From assembly GCA_009377475.1 (NCBI GenBank), contig WHTY01000050.1, positions 1 to 35,335 on the forward strand: 35,335 nucleotides of DNA, in the 5' to 3' direction. Each line of letters begins with the position of its first letter. Positions within the stretch are counted from its first letter, which is position 1. The position numbers and the translations under genes were made by a program. This document shows positions 31,475 to 35,335 of the stretch, one piece after another. This DNA comes from Actinophytocola sp. (GTDB lineage Bacteria; Actinomycetota; Actinomycetes; Mycobacteriales; Pseudonocardiaceae). The notes beneath the pieces were generated by a model. The model saw only the letters and a list, made by a program, of their open reading frames with translations. It did not search any database and was not told the DNA's origin.

Positions 31475-32410
31475 ATGAGGATCAGGAAAATGGCGCGCGG
31501 TTCGTGCGTGGTCGCCGGTCTCGCCGCGGCAGCACTTGTGCTGAGCGCGTGCGGTGATGACGGTGGCGACGGCACCGGTGGTGGCGGTGGGGGCGATGGC
31601 GAGCAGGCCCTGGAGGGCAAGGACATCACCATCGGCGTGTTCAGCGGCTGGGAAGAGGGCATCGCCGCCTCGTACCTGTGGGGGCGCATCCTCGAGGACG
31701 CTGGTGCCGAGGTCGAGTACCAGACCGCCGACCCAGGCCCGACCTACGCGGGTGTCTCGCAGGGACAGCTGGACGTGACGTTCGACGCCTGGCTGCCGGA
31801 AACCCACAAGGACTACTGGGAGCAGTACGGCGACAAGATGGAGGACCTAGTCACCTGGTTCGACAACGCGCCGCTGACGATCGCCGTGAACAAGGACGCG
31901 CCGATCGACTCGCTCGAAGAGCTGAAGGCCAACGCGGACGAGTTCAACAACCAGATCATCGGCATCGACCCTGGCGCCGGGCTCACCCGGATCACCAAGG
32001 AGCAGGTCATGCCGGAGTACGGCCTTGACGACATGAAGCTGGTCACCTCGTCGACGACCGCGATGCTCGCCGAACTGAAGTCGGCGACCAACAGCGGCGA
32101 GAACATCGTGGTCACGTTGTGGCGGCCGCACTGGGCGTACTCGGCGTTCCCGATCAAGGACCTGGAGGACCCGAAGAACGCCCTCGGTGACCCTGAGGAG
32201 ATCCACGCCCTCGGCAAGGAGGGCTTCAGCGAGGAGTTCCCGCAGGCCGCGGAGTGGATCAAGAACTTCAAGCTGACCGACGAGCAGCTCAGCGCGCTGG
32301 AAGAGATCATGTTCAACCAGAACAACGGCGACAAGAACGAGCAGTCGGTCGACGAGTGGCTGAAGGACAACCCGGACTACATCGACCAGCTGAAGGCAGG
32401 CGAGCTGTGA
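31475..32410 (+). CDS. opuAC: Glycine betaine-binding lipoprotein
   Basis: This 311-residue substrate-binding subunit carries a lipoprotein signal with lipobox LSAC (lipidated Cys26), followed by a Gly/Asp-rich linker. The mature domain is of the OpuAC/ProX type. Segments likely to form the aromatic betaine cage include SGWEEG, TFDAWLPETHKDYWEQYG and TLWRPHWAYSAFPIKDLEDP. The family binds glycine betaine or proline betaine between two lobes. The exact ligand is not certain. ATG at 31475 follows GGAGGAG. A 68-nt gap separates it from the permease gene; the order ATPase-permease-binding protein is as in B. subtilis opuA. Confidence 0.94.
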   Translation: MRIRKMARGSCVVAGLAAAALVLSACGDDGGDGTGGGGGGDGEQALEGKDITIGVFSGWEEGIAASYLWGRILEDAGAEVEYQTADPGPTYAGVSQGQLDVTFDAWLPETHKDYWEQYGDKMEDLVTWFDNAPLTIAVNKDAPIDSLEELKANADEFNNQIIGIDPGAGLTRITKEQVMPEYGLDDMKLVTSSTTAMLAELKSATNSGENIVVTLWRPHWAYSAFPIKDLEDPKNALGDPEEIHALGKEGFSEEFPQAAEWIKNFKLTDEQLSALEEIMFNQNNGDKNEQSVDEWLKDNPDYIDQLKAGEL

Positions 32411-32430
32411 GTCGCTGACCGTACCGACGC

Positions 32431-32467
32431 GAACGGCCCGTCCCCGATATCGAGGGGACGGGCCGTT
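32431..32467. terminator. Bidirectional terminator between opuAC and guaD
   Basis: GAACGGCCCGTCCCC (32431-32445) pairs perfectly with GGGGACGGGCCGTTC (32453-32467) around a 7-nt loop. This 15-bp GC-rich stem, located between convergent stops at 32410 and 32482, should terminate both transcripts. Confidence 0.8.
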
Positions 32468-32481
32468 CGTCGTTCACCGGG

Positions 32482-32973
32482 TCAGTACGCCACCCGGTCG
32501 GCGTTGGCGAGCCAGGCCTCGAACGGCGACGTGCCCTCCGGCACCGCCATCGCGCGCACCGGCATGGGCCAGTCGGCGCGCGGCCGGTCGAGCAGGTCGT
32601 AGAACGCGAGGTCGTCAAACCCCGCCTTCGCCGCGTCGAAGCGGTCGGCGGTGTAGACGACGCGGTCCAGCCGCGCCCACAGCGAGGCCGACAGGCACAG
32701 CGGGCACGGCTCGCAGGAGCTGACCAGCTCGCAGCCGGTGAGGTCGAACGTCGCGAGCTTGCGGCAGGCGTCCCGGATGGCCACCACCTCGGCGTGCGCC
32801 GTCGGGTCGTTGTCGAGGGTGACCCGGTTGGTGCCGGTCGCCACCAACTGTCCGTCGCGGACGATCAGCGCGCCGAACGGCCCGCCGCCTGCGGCGACGT
32901 TCTCACGTGCCAGCCGCACGGCGAAGCTGAGCCAGGACGTCTCGGCGGTGTCGTGGGGAGTTGTCTGTGTCAT
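32482..32973 (-). CDS. guaD: Guanine deaminase, cytidine-deaminase fold
   Basis: This 163-residue zinc hydrolase probably converts guanine to xanthine. The zinc/catalytic motif HAEVVAIRDA gives His60 and Glu62; SSCEPCPLC gives Cys90 and Cys93. The C-terminal half (AGFDDLAFYDLLDRP, then TSPFEAWLANADRVAY) closely resembles B. subtilis GuaD, whose swapped C-terminus (SPFQAW) reaches the active site. This distinguishes it from tRNA or cytosine deaminases. The ATG at 32973 fits the family start; its ribosome binding site is weak. An upstream frame extension to 33111 runs into the permease gene. It is last in an operon after xanthine dehydrogenase and a purine permease, so its xanthine product feeds the same pathway. 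Confidence 0.86.
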   Translation of the reverse strand: MTQTTPHDTAETSWLSFAVRLARENVAAGGGPFGALIVRDGQLVATGTNRVTLDNDPTAHAEVVAIRDACRKLATFDLTGCELVSSCEPCPLCLSASLWARLDRVVYTADRFDAAKAGFDDLAFYDLLDRPRADWPMPVRAMAVPEGTSPFEAWLANADRVAY

Positions 32974-33000
32974 GGTGTCACTTTCTTGCTCGTCCAGGGT

Positions 33001-33044
33001 GGTCGGCTGCCGACAGGGGCCGGGTGCGCCTGCCGGCAGCTGAC
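33001..33044 (-). promoter_or_regulatory. Hairpin between the permease gene and guaD
   Basis: GGTCGGCTGCCG (33001-33012) pairs with CGGCAGCTGACC (33033-33044) with one mismatch and a 20-nt loop. It falls at the permease stop and before guaD. It could stabilise the upstream transcript or attenuate guaD. No T-run follows. Confidence 0.35.
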
Positions 33045-33052
33045 CACCGGTG

Positions 33053-34996
33053 TCACGCCGAGACCGGTGGTTTCTCGGCCTTGAATGACGGGTCGTCGAC
33101 CAGCTCGGCAAGCCGCTGGTTGGCGATCTTGGCGATCTCGACCAGCGCGGTCGCCATCTCCTGCGCCGGGGAGTTGAGCACGCGGGACTCCGCCGTTGCC
33201 AGCACCGCTTCCTTGGTGCTGCCCCGAACGCAGATCACAAGCGGGAAGCCGAACTTCTCCCGGTAGGCCGCGTTGATCTCACGCAACCGCTCGTCCTCAT
33301 CGGACTCGAGCTTGTCGAGACCACCCGCGCACCTGTCCCGCAGCGACTCCGGCCCGAGCAGCTTCTCGTCGAGCTCCGGCCCCGCAAGGTCCTGGTACGA
33401 GCGGATGAGGCGCAGCTGCTGGTCGACGTTCGCGTCGAACAACGCGCTGTGCAGCGCACGCCGCAGGGCGTACACCTCGTCGAACGGGCGCTCGTCCGCC
33501 GCGCGTTCGGCGATCCACTCGCCGCCATGGAAGACGGTGGCGAACCGCTCGACGAACTCCGGCTTCGACATCGCGTTGACCTGCTCGAGCGTCACCGGCG
33601 ACGGCGGTGGCGCCATCGCGTCGATCGGGTCGGCCTGCTTGCGCCGGAGCTCGTTGAACAGCAGGTTCAGAATGATCGCCGACAGCGCCGCCATCGTGAT
33701 GCCGCTCGCGAAGATCATCTGCAACGCCTCGGGCAGCAGCGCGTAGAAGTCGGGGAAGGCGACCGGGATCAGCGCAAGCCCGAGGCTGGTGGCCAGGATG
33801 ACCACGTTGCGCTGGTCGGTCAGCTCCGCCCTGCGCAGGATCTGGATGCCGACGACGCCGACCGCGCCGAACAGCACCAGCCCCGCACCGCCGAGCACCG
33901 GATGCGGAATCGCGGCGACCACGGCGCCTGTCTTGGGCACAAGGCCGATGACCAGCATGAACACGCCAGCGGCCGCGACGACCCAGCGGCTTCGCACGCC
34001 GGTCAGCCGCACCAGCCCGGCGTTGGCCGAGTAGCTGGTGTACGGGAACGAGTTCAGCACGCCGCCGATCGTGGTGGACAGCCCGCCACTGCGGATGGCG
34101 CGGGCGATCCCGTCAGGGCCGACCTTCTTGCGCACGATCTCGCCCACCGCGAGCGTGTCCCCGGTCATCTCGACCGCGGTGATCAGCATGACGATGATCA
34201 TCGAAGCGATCGCGGCGATGCCGAAGGTGGGGAGTCCGAAGTGGAACGGCGTGATCACGCCTGCCCACGAGGCGTCGGTCACGCCGGAGAAGTCCACCTT
34301 GCCTGCCAGCGCGGCGATCCCGGTGCCCGCGATGAGGCCGAGCAGCACCGCGATGGTGGCCGCGAACCCTCGGAAGAAGCGGTACATGCCCAGGATCAGC
34401 AGCAGCGTCGTGCCCGCGAGCGCGAGGTTGGTCAGGCTGCCGAACTCCGGGTCATCGGCGTTGCCGCCGCCCGCTTCCAGCGCGGCGACCGGCAGCAGCA
34501 CGATCCCGATGCTGGTGATGACCGTGCCGGTGACGATCGGCGGGAAGAACCGGACCACCTTGGCGAAGAACGGCGCGATCACGAAGGCGAAGACGCCTGC
34601 GACGATCACCGCGCCGTAGATTTCGAGCAATCCCGGCACGCCGCCGCCCTGGGACATCCCGATGGCGATCATCGGCCCTACCGCGACGAAGGTGGTGCCC
34701 TGCACGACCGGCAATCGCACCCCGATCTTCCAGAACCCGATGGTCTGGATCAGCGTCGCGATGCCGCAGGTGAACAGGTTGGCGTTGATGAGGAAGCCGA
34801 GTTGTTGCGCGTTCATGCCGAGCGCGCCTGCCACCAGCAGCGGCACGATCGCGGCGCCCGCGTAGAAGGTGAGCACGTGTTGCAGGCCGTAGACGGCCAT
34901 CTTGGGTACGGGCAGCACCTCGTCAACGGGATGCTTGGCCCGGTGTTTGTGCCGTGTTTGTGCGGATTCTTCTGGTGTGGCGGACTTTCCGAACAT
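33053..34996 (-). CDS. NCS2 purine permease fused to an OHCU decarboxylase-like domain
   Basis: The product has 647 residues. The N-terminal part (about 30-455) is a nucleobase/xanthine/urate symporter of the NCS2 family: QHVLTFYAGAAIVPLLVAGA, QGTTFVAVGPM, AVEMTGDTLAVGE and NSFPYTSYSANAGLVRLTGV. The C-terminal part (about 475-635) aligns with OHCU decarboxylase, which finishes urate breakdown to S-allantoin: FVERFATVFHGGEWIAERAA, then INAAYREKFGFPLVICVRG, then EMATALVEIAKIANQRL. Where active enzymes have AHPDLAG the sequence is SYQDLAG, and SxxEQ is SLRDR. The catalytic His, Glu and Gln thus seem replaced. ATG at 34996 follows GGGAG. It lies between xanthine dehydrogenase and guaD. Confidence 0.88.
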   Translation of the reverse strand: MFGKSATPEESAQTRHKHRAKHPVDEVLPVPKMAVYGLQHVLTFYAGAAIVPLLVAGALGMNAQQLGFLINANLFTCGIATLIQTIGFWKIGVRLPVVQGTTFVAVGPMIAIGMSQGGGVPGLLEIYGAVIVAGVFAFVIAPFFAKVVRFFPPIVTGTVITSIGIVLLPVAALEAGGGNADDPEFGSLTNLALAGTTLLLILGMYRFFRGFAATIAVLLGLIAGTGIAALAGKVDFSGVTDASWAGVITPFHFGLPTFGIAAIASMIIVMLITAVEMTGDTLAVGEIVRKKVGPDGIARAIRSGGLSTTIGGVLNSFPYTSYSANAGLVRLTGVRSRWVVAAAGVFMLVIGLVPKTGAVVAAIPHPVLGGAGLVLFGAVGVVGIQILRRAELTDQRNVVILATSLGLALIPVAFPDFYALLPEALQMIFASGITMAALSAIILNLLFNELRRKQADPIDAMAPPPSPVTLEQVNAMSKPEFVERFATVFHGGEWIAERAADERPFDEVYALRRALHSALFDANVDQQLRLIRSYQDLAGPELDEKLLGPESLRDRCAGGLDKLESDEDERLREINAAYREKFGFPLVICVRGSTKEAVLATAESRVLNSPAQEMATALVEIAKIANQRLAELVDDPSFKAEKPPVSA

Positions 34997-35055
34997 GGCC
35001 GCTCCCTGAGTCGGGCGTGCGAAGGTGGTGCGGAACGTCGCTGGCGGACGCGCCG

Positions 35056-35335
35056 CTACGGGGTTCCGGTGATGTGGTGGGGCTGGACGGGGACCCGGGT
35101 GAGGTCGAGGCCCGTCGCGTTCCGGATGGCGGCGACGATCGCGGGGGTCGATGAGATCGTCGGTGGTTCACCGACGCCGCGCACCCCGTACGGTGCGTTC
35201 GGGTCGGCGAGTTCGAGCACGTCCACCCGCATGGGTGGCATGTCGAGAATGGTGGGGATGAGGTAGTCGGTGAACGACGGGTTGCGCACCACGCCGCCGG
35301 ACACCTGGATCTCCTCCATGACGGCGAGGCCGAGG
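35056..35335 (-). CDS. Xanthine dehydrogenase molybdenum-binding subunit, C-terminal part
   Basis: Only the last 92 residues are in the window; the gene continues past the right edge. The sequence EEIQVSGGVVRNPSFTDYLI, followed by a DMP motif and DPNAPYGVRGVGEPPTISST, is the hallmark end of the molybdopterin-binding subunit of xanthine dehydrogenase (XdhA/PucD type). The PYGVRGVGE stretch contains the Gly-Val-Gly-Glu motif with the catalytic Glu. The enzyme oxidises hypoxanthine and xanthine towards urate. The permease-OHCU gene starts 59 nt downstream on the same strand, so they are likely co-transcribed. Confidence 0.9.
   Translation of the reverse strand, partial: LGLAVMEEIQVSGGVVRNPSFTDYLIPTILDMPPMRVDVLELADPNAPYGVRGVGEPPTISSTPAIVAAIRNATGLDLTRVPVQPHHITGTP

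Noticed and set aside
33449..35266. 605-codon plus-strand frame opposite the permease gene
   Set aside because: The translation is Asp/Arg/His-rich low complexity and matches no family. The minus-strand frame is a clear NCS2 permease with membrane segments.

Overview
The window is high-GC DNA with strong G/C preference at third codon positions, frequent GTG starts and TAnnnT-type -10 boxes placed directly before start codons. The gene order ung-rpmB-DAK2-recG-pyc-rsmD-coaD-sepIVA-DUF177-rpmF-rnc-mutM-acyP-smc-ftsY is that of an actinobacterium. Sequence style, SepIVA and the DAK2/recG neighbourhood point to Mycobacteriales/Pseudonocardiales, most likely Pseudonocardiaceae. No database search was possible, so this placement is an inference.

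Layout. (1) 1-1.6 kb: an accessory minus-strand AlbA/Schlafen-type putative ATP-binding regulator with its own operator-like palindrome. (2) 1.8-10.5 kb: housekeeping genes ung, rpmB (opposite strand), a DAK2/DegV-like kinase subunit, recG and pyc. (3) 10.5-16.2 kb: an interruption of the usual pyc-rsmD neighbourhood holding a membrane class III adenylate cyclase, a hipBA toxin-antitoxin module with three phased operator palindromes, and a HelD-type RNA polymerase recycling ATPase. (4) 16.4-27.5 kb: rsmD, coaD, sepIVA, DUF177/YceD, rpmF, rnc, mutM, a Ser/Thr-rich membrane-anchored protein (minus strand), acyP, smc and ftsY, serving CoA synthesis, septation, ribosome biogenesis, base excision repair, chromosome organisation and SRP targeting. 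(5) 27.7-29.5 kb: dinB (Pol IV) with overlapping LexA and PafBC-type signals, then a gene-poor 0.5 kb stretch with the stump of an ABC ATPase gene. (6) 29.5-32.4 kb: an opuA-type glycine betaine ABC importer operon (ATPase-permease-lipoprotein) closed by a strong bidirectional terminator. (7) 32.5-35.3 kb, minus strand: a purine-catabolism operon reading xanthine dehydrogenase large subunit (partial), an NCS2 purine permease fused to an OHCU-decarboxylase-like domain, and guanine deaminase.

The most unusual feature is a set of six intergenic inverted-repeat elements of 79-85 bp (1649-1728, 2528-2612, 12259-12343, 21025-21109, 27531-27614, 29080-29158). Their arms differ in sequence but pair within each copy. 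All carry a shared central motif with tandem CGGRC boxes spaced 9 or 19 bp apart. One copy abuts the truncated ABC ATPase gene and another supplies the stop codon of a small ORF. A second palindrome type (16324-16382, 27639-27691) is built from GAAGG/CCTTC units. Other points of interest are the composite damage-response promoter of dinB, the three phased hip operators, and the permease-OHCU fusion whose catalytic residues appear replaced.
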